A stretch of 64,000 nt of DNA, from the NCBI RefSeq assembly GCF_905171765.1, contig NC_053390.1, positions 334,024,294 to 334,088,293 on the forward strand, read 5' to 3'. This DNA is from Bufo bufo (taxonomy: Eukaryota > Chordata > Amphibia > Anura > Bufonidae). Of this stretch, positions 1-11,555 are shown piece after piece (the stretch's first letter is position 1; each line of letters starts with the position of its first letter). The position numbers and the translations under genes were made by a program. Under the pieces are notes generated by a model. It was not told the origin of the DNA, did not search any database, and was given only the letters and a program-made list of their open reading frames with translations.

Positions 1-963
1 GAAGGGCTTCAAAAACAGAAAACGTCTTCAAAGACCTTGTTTCCTTGAACTCCACAGAACTGCTCGTTTGGACTTTGCAATAGAGCACCAAAAATGGGAC
101 ATTCAAAGGTGGAAGAAAGTTTTATTCTCTGATGAGAAAAAATTTAACCTTGATGGTCCTGATGGTTTCCAACGTTACTGGCATGACAAGCAGATCCCAC
201 CTGAGATGTTTTCTACATGCCACAGTGGAGGGGGCGCCATAATAGTCTGGGGTGCTTTTTCCTTCAGTGGAACAATGGAGCTTCAGGAAGTGCAGGGGCA
301 TCAAACGGCTGCTGGCTATGTCCAGATGTTGCAGAGAGCATTCCTCATGACTGAGGGCCCTCGTCTGTGTGGTAACGACTGGGTTTTTGAACAGGACAAT
401 GCTACCGTACACAATGCCTGCAGGACAAGGGACTTCTTCCAGGAGAATAACATCACTCTTTTGGCCCATCCTGCGTGTTCCCCTGATCTAAATCCAATTG
501 AGAACCTTCGAGTATGGATGGCAAGGGAAGTTTACAAAAATGGACAACAGTTCCAGACAGTAGATGGCCTTTGTGCTGCCGTCTTCACCACTTAGAGAAA
601 TGTTCCCACTCACCTCATGGAAACGCTTGCATCAAGCATGCCGAAACAAATTTTGGAAGTGATAAACAATAACGGCTAAGCTACTCATTACTGAGTTCAT
701 ATTTGGATGTTGGATTTCTGTTTTTGGGGGGGTTTAGTTTTTTTTTGGAGGTATTGTCCTAAACTTTTGATCAGCTGAAAAACAGCCTGTTTCAGTTTAT
801 TTGTTGTTTTCATTAAATTGAATGCTCAAAAAATGTTTTGTCTCACTCCCATTTCTTCTTGTTGCATGTTGAAGCTCTACTTGGAACCTTGTTAAGATCC
901 AGCCATGCTAAATATGATTTTTTTGCCATTTTTCAAGTGGTCTTAAACTTTTGATCAGGACTG
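1..963 (+). mobile_element. Tc1/mariner element, 3' part (cut by window start)
   Basis: The right terminal sequence ends in AAACTTTTGATCAGGACTG at 963 and is followed by the TA target dinucleotide (964-965). A second, similar motif (AAACTTTTGATCAG) lies inside at about 761-775 in the same orientation, an inner/outer terminal repeat arrangement known in several Tc1-like elements. The 5' end lies before the window. The element abuts the 8-bp target duplication of hAT copy A, so it was already part of the site, or very close to it, when copy A inserted. Confidence 0.88.
2..679 (+). pseudogene. Tc1-like DD34E transposase, C-terminal part with one nonsense codon
   Basis: This frame is open from position 2, and no start codon lies in the window. 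It encodes the DDE/D catalytic domain of a Tc1-like transposase, the enzyme that cuts and pastes the element. Visible motifs are [15 protein letters not shown] (first D), [10 protein letters not shown] (second D) and [10 protein letters not shown] (E). There are 34 residues between the second D and the E, the DD34E signature; the FNLDGPDG stretch recalls Tc3-like proteins. A TAG at 593-595 interrupts the frame. Reading past it gives a typical family C-terminus (THLMETLASSMPKQILEVI) ending at TAA 677-679. So it is nearly intact apart from one nonsense codon and the missing N-terminus, and is probably inactive. Identification is firm; the subfamily is not. Confidence 0.88.
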
Positions 964-976
964 TACTATATACTGT

Positions 977-1546
977 TAGAGATGAGCGGACACCTGGATA
1001 TTCGGGTTCGACAGGTTCGGCCGAACTTCACAAAAAAGTTCGAGTTCGGGACCCGAAACGTTTGACAGGAGAGGCCCTGCTGTCGCTTTGTTGACTCTAG
1101 ATAACTTCTGCCTGATCCATCCACGATTCATTTGAATATCTTCTCTTCTCAACTTTCGATGTTCTTTTTTGTGCCTATCATGTTGATCACAGTTAACGGC
1201 AAATCAGGGTTCCACGCCGGAGAGGGAGCAGGACAAAGAGGTACCACATCCAACGGAGGTCAATGGCTCTAATGTGATCGAGCGGAAATATGGGACAAGT
1301 TGTTAAAGTTGAAGCATCGAATGAAAGGAGGGGGAGCGTCTATTAAAGACGAATTTTTGAAATGTAATTCCCTGTCACCTATGCAAAGCAAAAATGGGTT
1401 AATGTTACCCACCAATGGAAAAGACGATTTATAAAAATGTCAGGCCCTGCCAACTATGCACAGTAGGAGTTTATTCACGGCAAAACTGGGTTCATGTTAC
1501 CCACCAATTGAACAGACGATTTTACAAATATTAGGTCCCTGTCACC
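977..1546. repeat. hAT copy A terminal and subterminal region (transposase 3' side)
   Basis: The first ~100 bp are rich in TTCGGGTTCG and CGAAC inverted motifs, as in the other hAT ends in this window. From about 1375 to 1546, and again at 2605-2760, lie degenerate units containing CCCTGTCACCTA, an AGCAGGGGTT-like motif and TGTTACCCACCAATG. These are diverged relatives of the ~92-bp array at 3380-4020. No coding sequence is seen. Confidence 0.7.
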
Positions 1547-1548
1547 TA

Positions 1549-2599
1549 CACTCACCTAAAGAATTATTAGGAACACCTGTTCTATTTCTCATTAATGCAA
1601 TTATCTAGTCAACCAATCACATGGCAGTTGCTTCAATGCATTTAGGGGGGTGGTCCTGGTCAAGGCAATCTCCTGAACTCCAAACTGAATGTCAGAATGG
1701 GAAAAAAAGGTGATTTAAGCAATTTTGAGCGTGGCATGGTTGTTGGTGCCAGACGGGCCGGTCTGAGTATTTCACAATCTGCTCAGTTACTGGGATTTTC
1801 ACTCACAACCATTTCTAGGGTTTACAAAGAATGGTGTGAAAAGGGAAAAACATCCAGTATGCGGCAGGCTTGTGGGCGAAAATGCCTTGTGGATGGCTAG
1901 AGGTCAGAGAAGAATGGGCCGACTGATTCAAGCTGATAGAAGAGCAACGTTGACTGAAATAACCACTCGTTACAACCGAGGTATGCAGCAAAGCATTTGT
2001 GAAGCCACAACACGCACAACCTTGAGGCGGATGGGCTACAACAGCAGAAGACCCCACCGGGTACCACTCATATCCACTACAAATAGGAAAAAGAGGCTAC
2101 AATTTGCACGAGCTCACCAAAATTGGACTGTTGAAGACTGGAAAAATGTTGCCTGGTCTGATGAGTCTCGATTTCAGTTGAGACATTCAAATGGTAGAGT
2201 CCGAATTTGGCATAAACAGAATGATAACATGTATCCATCCTCTGATGGCTACTTCCAGCAGGATAATGCACCATGTCACAGAGCTCGAATAATTTCAAAT
2301 TGGTTTCTTGAACGTGACAATGAGTTCACTGTACTAAAATGGCCCCCACAGTCACCAGATCTCAACCCAATAGAGCATCTTTGGGATGTGGTGGAACGGG
2401 AGCTTCGTGCCCTGGATGTGCATCCCTCAAATCTCCATCAACTGCAAGATGCTATCCTATCAATATGGGCCAACATTTCTAAAGAATGCTATCAGCACCT
2501 TGTTGAATCAATGCCACGTAGAATTAAGGCAGTTCTGAAGGCAAAAGGGGGTCCAACACTGTATTAGTATGCTGTTCCTAATAATTCTTTAGGTGAGTG
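1549..2599 (+). mobile_element. Tc1/mariner element (DD36E), complete ends, internal deletion
   Basis: Perfect-looking terminal inverted repeats (CACTCACCTAAAGAATTATT at the left, its complement at the right end) are flanked by TA at 1547-1548 and 2600-2601. The element is 1,051 bp and carries a broken transposase (next entry). It sits inside hAT copy A, so it is younger than that insertion. Spacing between the last two catalytic residues is 36, which matches the DD36E (Incomer-type) group of Tc1/mariner; assignment to that group is inferred from spacing only. Confidence 0.92.
1697..2567 (+). pseudogene. DD36E Tc1/mariner transposase, frameshifted and internally deleted
   Basis: The ATG at 1697 starts a 67-residue frame with the N-terminal helix-turn-helix (SISQSAQLLGFSLTTISRVY). 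The frame breaks near 1895, where one extra base would explain the shift. The second frame continues to the stop at 2567 with RGQRRMGRLIQADRRATL, the first catalytic D in WSDESRF, the second in QQDNAPCH and the E in [12 protein letters not shown], with 36 residues between the last two. Between WHKQNDN and MYPSSDGYFQQD about 60-65 residues expected in this family are missing, including the glycine-rich GGGVMVWG region. The protein cannot be active. Its C-terminus (HLVESMPRRIKAVLKAKGG) is typical. Confidence 0.88.
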
Positions 2600-2712
2600 T
2601 ATACAGAGCAGGGGTTTGTATACAGCAAAATTGGTAAAATGTCACCTGACAATGTAACTGACAATTTTTTATTTATTTATGTCCCTGTCACCTAGGCAGA
2701 GCAGGGGTTTAT

Positions 2713-3318
2713 TCACGACAAAAATGGTAAAATGTCACCCAAGAATGTAACAGACGCTTTTGCACCCTGCTCCCTCTTTTGCTTTGCTGATGTCTCTGAG
2801 GTGACCACAACCTCTTCCTCCGAACTAGACAGGTCACTCGCATGATCTTGATTCCATGTGGTGTCTAGTATTTCATCATCCTCCACATCATCTTCCACCC
2901 ACTCTTTACCCCTGCCCTCCTTGTCGGTCTGCATACTGCAGAAAGCCGCAGCAGTTGGCATCTGTGTTTTGTCATCATCAGAGACGTGCTACTGTGGTCT
3001 TCCCATGTCCTCATCCTGAAACATAAGTGGTTGGGCATCAGTGCACTCAATCTCTTCCACTTCTGGTGCTAGGCTATGTGGATGGCCAACGGAAACCCTG
3101 CCAGCAGAGTCATCAAAAAGTATAACAAACTGCTGCATGACTTGGGGCTCAGACTGCATGCCTGATTTGCAAGGGGGTGAGTTGAAAGACAGATGGCCAT
3201 GGGCTGTAGGTGCCAACTCTGATCTTTCAGCAGGGGACTGGGTGGTAGACAATGCGAATGAACTGTAGGCACTGTCAGCCCCCCAATCTTCTATAGTCTG
3301 TACTTGTTCTGGCCTCAC
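2713..3318 (-). pseudogene. Second, partial copy of the hAT N-terminal coding region inside copy A
   Basis: The minus strand encodes pieces of the region just inside the N-terminus of the family transposase: RPEQVQTIEDWGADSAYSS, then EIECTDAQPLMFQDEDMG, then CSMQTDKEGRGKEWVEDD. These match the same segments of copy A's main remnant (about 6700-7260) and of copy B (28130-28650). The fragment lies on the 3' side of the C-terminal exon, between blocks of the ~92-bp array, so it is out of order. It lacks the Arg/Gly start and the BED finger and contains frame breaks. It is probably a duplication that arose within the element. Confidence 0.8.
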
Positions 3319-3379
3319 CTGATTCGTACTGTCCTAAATGCAGTGTAGGCCGCAAATGCACTTTCTAGCGCAAAAGATG

Positions 3380-4025
3380 AGCATTTATCACCCAACAATG
3401 TAACAGACAAATTAGTGAAATGTATTTCCTTGTCCACTATGTAGAGCAGGGGTATATCACAGCCAAAAATTGGTTAATTTCACCCGAAAATGTAACAGAC
3501 AAATTAGTGAAATTTATGTATCTGTATACTAGGTAGAGCAGGGGTATAACACAGCCAGAAATTGGTGAATTTCACCCGAAAATGTAACAGACAAATTAGT
3601 GAAATGTTTTTCCCTGTCTACTAGGTAGAGGAGGGGTATATCACAGCTAAAAATTGGTGAATTTCACCCGAGAATGTAACAGACAAATTAGTGAAATTTA
3701 TTTACATGTCTACTAGGTAGAGTAGGGGTATATCACAGCCAAAACTTGGTGAATTTCACCTGAATATGTAACAGACAAATTAGTGAAATGTTTTTCCCTG
3801 TCTACTAGGTAGAGCAGGGGTATATCACATCCAAAAATTGGTGAATTTCACCCGAGAATGTAACAGAAAAATTAGTGAATTTACTTTCCCTGTCTACTAG
3901 GTAGAGCAGGGGTATATCACAGCCAAAAATTGGTGAATTTCACCCTAGAATGTAACAGACAAATTAGTGAAATTTATTTACCTGTCTACTAGGTAGAGCA
4001 GGGGTATATCACAGCCAAAGATTTT
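3380..4025. repeat. ~92-bp tandem array, about seven units (hAT copy A, 3' side)
   Basis: Each unit contains GTAGAGCAGGGGTATATCAC, an AAAAATTGGTGAATTTCACC-like stretch and TGTAACAGACAAATTAGTGA. GTAGAGCAGG-type anchors recur near 3440, 3532, 3625, 3717, 3808, 3899 and 3990, a period of 91-93 bp. It is not coding. The unit differs from the 141-bp unit in the same position in copies B and C. Confidence 0.88.
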
Positions 4026-4159
4026 ATTTTTTAAATTAGGATACACCCCAAAAGAGTGGGAAATATAAAAAATAAAACAATGAGCAATTGCACTGTAGTA
4101 TAACAATGGCTGGGTAAGGACAGTATACATGTCTATTCTGCACAAGGTACGGACAAGTC

Positions 4160-7100
4160 CTGTGGGATCCATGCCTGGTTAATTTTAATGAACGTGAGCT
4201 TGTCCACATTGGTTGTGGACAGGCGGCTGCGCTTGTCTGTGTGCTAAACACACGTTCAGACAATACACTGGCTGCAGGGCAGGCCAGCACCTCCAAGGCT
4301 TAAAGGTCAAGCTCAGGTCATGTGCCCAATTTGGAGACCCAGAAGTTGAAGGGGCAGACCCGTCATTCAGTAAGTGTAGGCGTGCGCACACATACTGCTC
4401 AACCATGTTGCTGAAATGCTGCCTCCTGCTAAGAAATTCCATATCAGCTGGTGGTGCTGGTTGTTGTGGCGTGCTGACAAAGCTTTTCCACATTTTGGCC
4501 ATGCTAACCCTGCCTTCTGAGGTGCTGGTGGTGCCCCAGTTGCGTTGGCGACCTCTTCCTCCTCCTATGCCTTCACCTTGTGCTTCCACTGTGCCCCTGC
4601 TGTCAGGAGGGAATTCCACCAGCAGCGCGTCTTCCAGCGTGCGCTTGTACTCGCGCATCTTATGATCACGCTCCAATGATGGAATTAAGGATGGTACGTT
4701 GTCCTTGTAATGGGGATCCAGCAGCGTGGCCACCCAGTAATCAGCACAAGTTAGAATGTGGGCAACTCGGCGGTCGTTGCGGAGACACTGCAGCATGTAA
4801 TCGCTCATGTGTGCCAGGCTGCCCAGAGGGAACGAAAAGCTGTCCTCTGTGGGAGGTGTATCATCTGTGTCCTCTGTATCCCCCCATCCACGCACCAGTG
4901 ATGGCCATGATCTGGTTTGGGTGCCACCCTGCTGTGAACACGGTTCCTCCTCCTCCATCTCCTCCTCCTCATCCTCCACCTCCTCATCCTCCAGAACTGT
5001 ACCCTGGCTGGACAATTGTGTACCTGGCGTATGTGGGTGCAGGAACCCATCCTCAGAGACACTTGTGAATCAATGGCCCGGAAACCCTATGAAATGATCC
5101 CTCTTCCTCCTCCTGTACCACATCCTCTTCCATCATCAAGGAGGCATAGAAGTGGGAAAGTAACGCTGAGAACGGCATCATTGGCACTGGCCATGTTAAT
5201 GGAGTACTCGAAACAGTGCAACAGGTCTTGCATAGAGGCCTACTCATTGGTGGTGAAGTGGTGCTGTTCCGCAGAGCGACTCACCCGTGCGTGCTGCAGC
5301 TGAAACTCCACTATCGCCTGCTGCTGCTGGCACAGTCTAAACAGCATGTGCAAGGTGAAGTTCCACCTTGTGGGCACATCGCATATGAGGCGGTGAGCAG
5401 GAAGGCCGAAGTTACGCTGCAGTGCTGACAGGAGAGCAGCAGCAGGGTGAGAACGCCGAAAGCGGCCCACAATTTCTGCAGCAGCTCTGACATATTGGGG
5501 TAATTTTTAAGGAAGCTCTAAACCACCAAATTTAGCACATGTGCCAAACAAGGGATGTGCGTCAAACCGGCTAGGCCCAGAGCTGCTACGAGATTTCGCC
5601 CATTATCGCACACCACCAGGCCGGGCTTGAGGCTCACTGGCACCAACCACTCATCGGTCTGTTGTTTCATGCCCATCTACAGCTCCTGCGTGGTGTGAGG
5701 TTTGCCCCCCAAACAGATAAGTTTTAATACTGCCTGCCGTCATTTACCCCTGGCTGTGCTGAAGTTGGTGGTGAAGGTGATACGCTGACCGGATGAGGAG
5801 GCGGTAGAGGATGAGGAAGCAGAGTAGGAGGAGGAAGCAACAGGAGGCAAACTGAAGCACCCTGCAATCCTCGGTGGTGGAAGGACATGCGCCAAACTGC
5901 TATCTGCTTCAGGCCCAGCCGCCACTGCATTTACCCAGTGTGCTGTTAGGGAGATATAACGTCCCTGACCACGTATCTGTAGTTAGGTGGACCTTGCCAC
6001 AGATGGCGTTGCGCAGTGCACACCTGATTTTGTCCCCCACTTAGTAGTGCAGGGAAGGGATGGCTCGCCTGGAAATGTAGTGGCGGCTGGGCACGACGTA
6101 CTGTGGGACAGCCACCGCCATAAGGCTTTTAAAACTCTCCATCTCCACCAGTTGGAATGACAGCATTTCAAAGGCCAGTAATTTCTGTTGGAATTACAGC
6201 ATTTCAAAGGGCCAGGGATTGCGGGTGGGTTGGGGGGTACTTCCTCTTCTGCTCCAGTGTTTTGGAGATAGAAAGCTGAACGCTTCCATGGGACATTGTG
6301 GAGATGCTTGGTGACCCAAGTGGTGGTTTGGCTGGCAGATCCTCTGTTTGCGGGGTGGCAGGTGCCACTGTCACTCCAGAGGTGGATGAAGAGGCTGAGA
6401 CTGCAGCAGAAAAGGAAGCAGGAGGAGCCAGAGACCTTTCTTGGTTTTTGAGGTGTCTACTCCACTGCAGCTCGTGCTTTGCACTTAGATGCCTGGTCAT
6501 GCAGGTTGTGCTCAGGTTGAGAACGCTTATGCCTCGCTTCAGGCTCTGATTGCACAGCGTGAAAACCACTCGTGTCTTGTCATCAGCACATTGTCTGAAG
6601 AACTTCTACGCCAGGTAACTCCTTGGAGCTGGCTTTGGTGTGCTCGGTCCCATGCTGCGTTGGGCAGTAGCAGGTGTACTGTCTAGGGGACGGTCGCTCC
6701 GCTTTTGCACCCTGCTCCCTCTTCTGCTTTGCTGTTGGCTCTTTGCGACCACCGCCTCTTCCTCCAAACTACACAGGTCACTCAAACGACCTTGATTCCA
6801 TGTGGGGTCGAGGACCTCATCGTCCTCCACATCATATTCCACCCAATCACCCCTGCCCTCCTTGTCGGTCTGCACACTGCAGAAAGCCACAGCAGTTGGC
6901 ACCTGTGTTTCGTCATCATCCGAGACGTGCTGCGGTGGTCCTCCCATGTACTCATCTTGAAACATAAGTGGCTGGGCATCGGTGCACTCAATCTCTTACA
7001 CTTCTGGGGCAGGGCTATATGGATGGCCCTGGAAAACCCTGCTAGCAGAGTCATCAAAAAGCAGAAGAGACTGCTGCATGACTTGGGGCTCAGACTGCTT

Positions 7101-7471
7101 GGCTGATTTGAAGGGGGTGAGGTGAAAGACTGATGGACATCGGCTGCAGGTGCCAACTCTGATCTTTCTGCAGGAGACTGGGTGGGAGACAATGTGAAGG
7201 AACTGGAGGCACTGTCAGCAACCCAATCTACTATCGCCTGTACTTGTTCTGGCCTCACCATTCGTAGAGCCGCATTAGGCCCGACGAAATAACGCTGAAG
7301 GTTCTGTCGCCTACTCGCACCTGAGTAAGGTGTTTCACTTGTGCGTGTAGCTGGCACAGATCGACCACATCCTCTCCCTGCAACAGGAGCTCCACCAGCA
7401 GCACCACGACCGGGACCACGTCCCTTATTTGACACTCTCCTCATTCTGTGCAAATTTACGATCTTGCCCAA
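4160..7471 (-). pseudogene. hAT transposase remnant of copy A (BED finger, RNase-H-like core, hATC)
   Basis: Reading leftwards from an ATG at 7471, the remnant shows an Arg/Gly-rich N-terminus (KGRGPGRGAAGGAP), the family block VRPEQVQAIVDWVADSASSS, an acidic linker and BED zinc-finger remains near 6450-6600. It then has the first catalytic D in VHLTTDTW (about 6000), the second D in LVVCDNGRNLVAAL (about 5600), and the hAT dimerisation region with VLSERVFST (about 4250). Numerous frameshifts and stops separate these blocks, and the segment after TTDTW and the end of the dimerisation domain carry deletions. The enzyme is dead. It is more decayed than copies B and C. Confidence 0.88.
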
Positions 7472-7637
7472 AATTTGTGTTTTTTAATAACAGAATATAA
7501 CAGCAGTATCTAACGCTTCTATTTCACACTGACAGATGCAGCCAGGGCGTAAATGGAGTATTTTGCCCAAAATGAGTGTTTTTTTAATAACAGAATATTA
7601 TTGCAGTATTTCAAGTTTCTATTTCACACTGACAGAT

Positions 7638-8779
7638 TGTCACGGCTGAGGATGGGGAAAAAACCCTCAGCAGTGCGATGCCAGAAGATCTTTGGTCACT
7701 GCTCGGCCAGGACCACAGGATCAGGGAGCAGGTAACCTCCTATCGCGTCCCTAATACTGACCCTGACTCCTAGCCGTATGAGCCAACCCTGATGGTGGGA
7801 GGGCTCATACACCGGAAACCTTGGGGTCCCTACTAGCCCTCAGGGTGGCCCTGAACTAGGAGCAGGGTAAGACGACCTGTTCCTCCTAGGTGCGGACGAA
7901 CAGGAGTCTCACAGGCCAAGCTGCAATGAAAGGGGAACAAATACAACATTTGGATATGGCAGGAGAACTAAAGCAGATCCAAACCTACCTGCCACAGCCA
8001 AGCTGACTGGAACCCGTGCATGACTACTGATGTCCACAAAACACTAAGGGACACAGCACACAACACATATCACACAGGTAACCAGGACATCCATAGTTGC
8101 AATAAACAGATAGACCATAAAGACATCATCTAACATCAGACATAAAGTTTATGACCACAAGGGTGGCCCTCACTGGCAGATGGTATATAACCAGGAGGAT
8201 GACATCAGGTAACCATGGCTGAAGTAAGCCTCAGAGTCTGGCATCCAGCAGGAGCTAAATAACCCCAAGTGGCCACACCCACACACACACCCAGTGTTCA
8301 CACACTAAGAAGGGAGTTAACCCTTCCTACACCAGGCAAGGGAAAAAGCCACTTAAAGGGGAAGTGTACAAACAACAATCACACTGCAGCTGTTACCACC
8401 GGCAACGACATGCGTGGCAACTATGTCCTGGGAAACAGCCAGAAGGCCGAGACACTGCCACCACATGTACACAAACCACACGTTGCCACGGGTAACCGCA
8501 GGTGACGAAAAGTGTCACAATACACACATACAAAACCTCGTGCACCACAAACAAGGAAAGTGCACACATACAAACACACCAAGCCAGGTGCAACCGCATG
8601 CACTTGACAGCAAGCTGCCTAGCAACCGCTCAGGCCGCTATACTGCAAAAACATAATGTTGCCAGCAGCAACCACACATGAGGCAACAAATTAACAGCAA
8701 TCACCAGTGGTTGAACAATAAGACCAAACCGCAGGCAACTGCATGCGGGGGAGTCACGACCATGACCATGGTCGTGACA
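7638..8779. mobile_element. Probable solo LTR (1,142 bp) with 5-bp duplication CAGAT
   Basis: The insertion starts TGTCACGGCTG and ends GGTCGTGACA, so it begins TG and ends CA with short inverted ends. It is flanked by CAGAT at 7633-7637 and 8780-8784. Its size, ends and 5-bp duplication fit a solo LTR of a Ty3/gypsy-type element. A TATA-like GGTATATAACC lies at about 8182 and an AATAAA at about 8100. No internal coding region is present. A short non-autonomous DNA transposon is a less likely alternative. Confidence 0.65.
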
Positions 8780-9439
8780 CAGATGCAGTAAAGGCCGCAA
8801 ATTTAGTATTTTGCCCAAAATGGGTGTTTTTTTAAACCCGGAATATTATTGCAGTATTTCAAGCTTGTATTTCACACTGACACGTGCAGCAAAGGCCGCA
8901 AATTTAGTATTTTGCCCAAAATGGGTGTTTTTTAATAACAGAATATTACAGCAGTTCTAACGCTTGTATTTCACACTGACAAATGCAGCAAAGGCCGCTA
9001 ATTTAGTATTTTGCCCAAAATGGGTGTTCTTTTAATAACAGAATATAACAGCAGTATCTAACGCTTATATTTCACTCTGACAAATGCAGCAAAGTCCGCT
9101 AATTTAGTATTTTGCTCAAAATGGGTGTTTTTTAAACCCAGAATATTATTGCCGTATTTCAAGCTTGTATTTCACACTGACAGATGCAGCAAAGGCCGCT
9201 GATGTAGGGTATTGCCCAAAATGGGTGTTTTTTTTATACCCAGAATATTATTGCAGTATTTCAGGCTTGTATTTCACACTGACAGATGCAGCAAAGGCCT
9301 CAAATGTAGGGTATTGCCCAAAATGGGTGTTTTTTTTAAACCCAGAATATTATTGCAGTATTTCAAGCTTGTATTTCACACTGACAGATGCAGCAAAGGC
9401 TGCAAATTGAGTATTTTGCACAAAATGGGTGTTTTTTTA

Positions 9440-10651
9440 AATCTAGAATATTATTGTAGTTTTTAAGTTTGTATTTCACACTGACAGATGCAGCAAAGTT
9501 CGCAGATGTAGGGTATTGCCAAAAATGGGTGTTTTTTTAAACCCAGAATATTATTGCAGTATTTCAAGATTGTATTTCACACTGACAAATGCAGCAAAGG
9601 CTGCAAATTTAGTATTTTGCCCAAAATGGGTGTTTTTTTAATAACAGAATATAACAGCAGTATCCAACGCTTGTATTTCACACTGACAAATGCAGCAAAG
9701 GCCGCTAATTTAGTATTTTGCCCAAAATGGGTATATTTTTAAACACAGAATATTGTTGCAGTATTTCAAGCTTGTATTTCACATTGACAGATGCAGCAAA
9801 GGCTGCAAATTGAGTATTTTGCACAAAATGGGTGTTTTTTTAAACCCAGAATATTATTGCAGTATTTCAAGCTTGTATTTCACACTGACTGATGCAGAAA
9901 AGGCTGCAGATGTAGGGTATAGCCCAAAAAGGTTGTTTTTTTTAAACCCGGAATATTATTGCAGTATTTCAAGCTTGTATTTTACACTGACACATGCAGA
10001 AAAGGCTGCAAATTTAGTATTTTGCACAAAATGGGTGTTTTTTTAAACCTAGAATATTATTGTAGTTTTTAAGTTTGTATTTCACACTGACAGATGCAGC
10101 AAAGTTCGCAGATGTAGGGTATTGCCAAAAATGGGTGTTTTTTTAAACCCAGAATATTATTGCAGTATTTCAAGATTGTATTTCACACTGACAAATGCAG
10201 CAAAGGCTGCAAATTTAGTATTTTGCCCAAAATGGGTGTTTTTTTAATAACAGAATATAACAGCAGTATCCAACGCTTGTATTTCACACTGACAAATGCA
10301 GCAAAGGCCGCTAATTTAGTATTTTGCCCAAAATGGGTATATTTTTAAACATTGAATATTGTTGCAGTATTTCAAGCTTGTATTTCACATTGACAGATGC
10401 AGCAAAGGCTGCAAATTGAGTATTTTGCACAAAATGGGTGTTTTTTTAAACCCAGAATATTATTGCAGTATTTCAAGCTTGTATTTCACACTGACTGATG
10501 CAGAAAAGGCTGCAGATGTAGGGTATAGCCCAAAAAGGTTGTTTTTTTTAAACCCGGAATATTATTGCAGTATTTCAAGCTTGTATTTTACACTGACACA
10601 TGCAGAAAAGGCTGCAAATTTAGTATTTTGCACAAAATGGGTGTTTTTTTA
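9440..10651. repeat. 606-bp higher-order duplication within the array
   Basis: The block 9440-10045 is repeated almost exactly at 10046-10651. Six consecutive, individually different monomers recur in the same order at a constant offset of 606 bp, with only a few substitutions (for example AAACACAGAAT against AAACATTGAAT near 9743/10349). This is recent unequal exchange inside the array. Confidence 0.9.
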
Positions 10652-11460
10652 AACCTAGAATATTATTGCAGTTTTTAAGTTGGTATTTCACACTGACAGA
10701 TGCAGCAAAGGACGCAGATGTAGGGTATTGCCAAAAATGGGTGTTTTTTTAAACCCAGAATATTATGGCTGTATTTCAAGCTTGTATTTTACACTGACAG
10801 ATGCAGTAAAGGCCGCAAATTTAGTATTTTGCCCAAAATGGGTGTTTTTTTAATAACAGAATATAACAGCAGTATCCAACGCTTATATTTCAGACTGACA
10901 AATGCAGCAAAGGCCGCTAATTTTGTATTTTGCCCAAAATGGGTGTTTTTTTAATAACAGAATATTATGGCAGTATTTCAAGCTTGTATTTCACATTGAC
11001 AGATGCAGCAAAGGCCGCAGATGTAGGGTATTGCCAAAAATGGGTGTTTTTTTTTTAACCCAGAATATTATGGCAGTATTTCAAGCTTGTATTTCACACT
11101 GACAAATGCAGCAAAGGCCCCAGATGTAGGGTATTGCCAAAAATGTGATATTTTTTTTAAACTCAGAATATAATTGCAGTATTTCAAGCTTGTATTTGAC
11201 TGTCACATAAGCACATATGCTGTGCTAGTTCACTGAACTTGCATAAAATGTCCGCCGATGCCCACCTTACTAACAGACAGATAAAAGTTCTTTTTCTGGT
11301 TCACTGGGCTCAGGGCAGGGTAAAAATATTGTGCACTGCACTCACAAAACAAAATCGCTATAGATCGCTGAGTTAAACAAGCACTTCTGATAAAAGATTC
11401 TTTCCTATTCTCTCCCTCACAGCAGCAGCCTCCTATCCCTACACTAATCCGAGCAGAGTG

Positions 11461-11555
11461 ACGTGCAGCGCTACGTGACTCCAGCTTATATAGACGCTGG
11501 GTCACATGCTGCATTGGCCAATCACAGCCATGCCAATAGTAGGCATGGCTGTGAT
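11461..11555 (-). promoter_or_regulatory. Conserved promoter region of hAT copy A (TATA plus hairpin)
   Basis: Read on the minus strand, a perfect 14-bp hairpin (ATCACAGCCATGCC / GGCATGGCTGTGAT, 11521-11555) is followed by a TATA box (CTATATAAG, 11485-11493) and the near-palindrome CACGTAGCGCTGCACGTCAC. The same three features occur in the same order in copies B and C, just inside the terminal repeat and upstream of the transposase. It is inferred to be the transposase promoter. Confidence 0.65.

Larger units (their letters stand above)
7472..11205. repeat. ~100-bp tandem array at the 5' side of hAT copy A
   Basis: About 25 units share TGCAGCAAAGGC, TTAGTATTTTGCCCAAAATG, GGGTGTTTTTTTAA, GAATATTATTGCAG and CTTGTATTTCACACTGAC. 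The array starts next to the transposase start, is interrupted by the solo LTR at 7638-8779, and runs to 11205. Units alternate between an AAACCCAGAATATTATTGC type and an AATAACAGAATATAACAGC type. Short open frames within it simply follow the repeat and are not genes. Confidence 0.93.

Noticed and set aside
122..469. 115-codon minus-strand frame
   Set aside because: Antisense shadow of the Tc1 transposase.
1020..1070. CGAAACGTTTGAC as a second hammerhead core
   Set aside because: No CUGANGA box or pairing helices nearby; it belongs to the TTCGGG-rich hAT end.
9165..11102. Several open frames of 60-97 codons (MYFTLTDAAKA and MLQYFKLVFH types) as genes
   Set aside because: They follow the ~100-bp tandem array and repeat with it; no independent protein signature.
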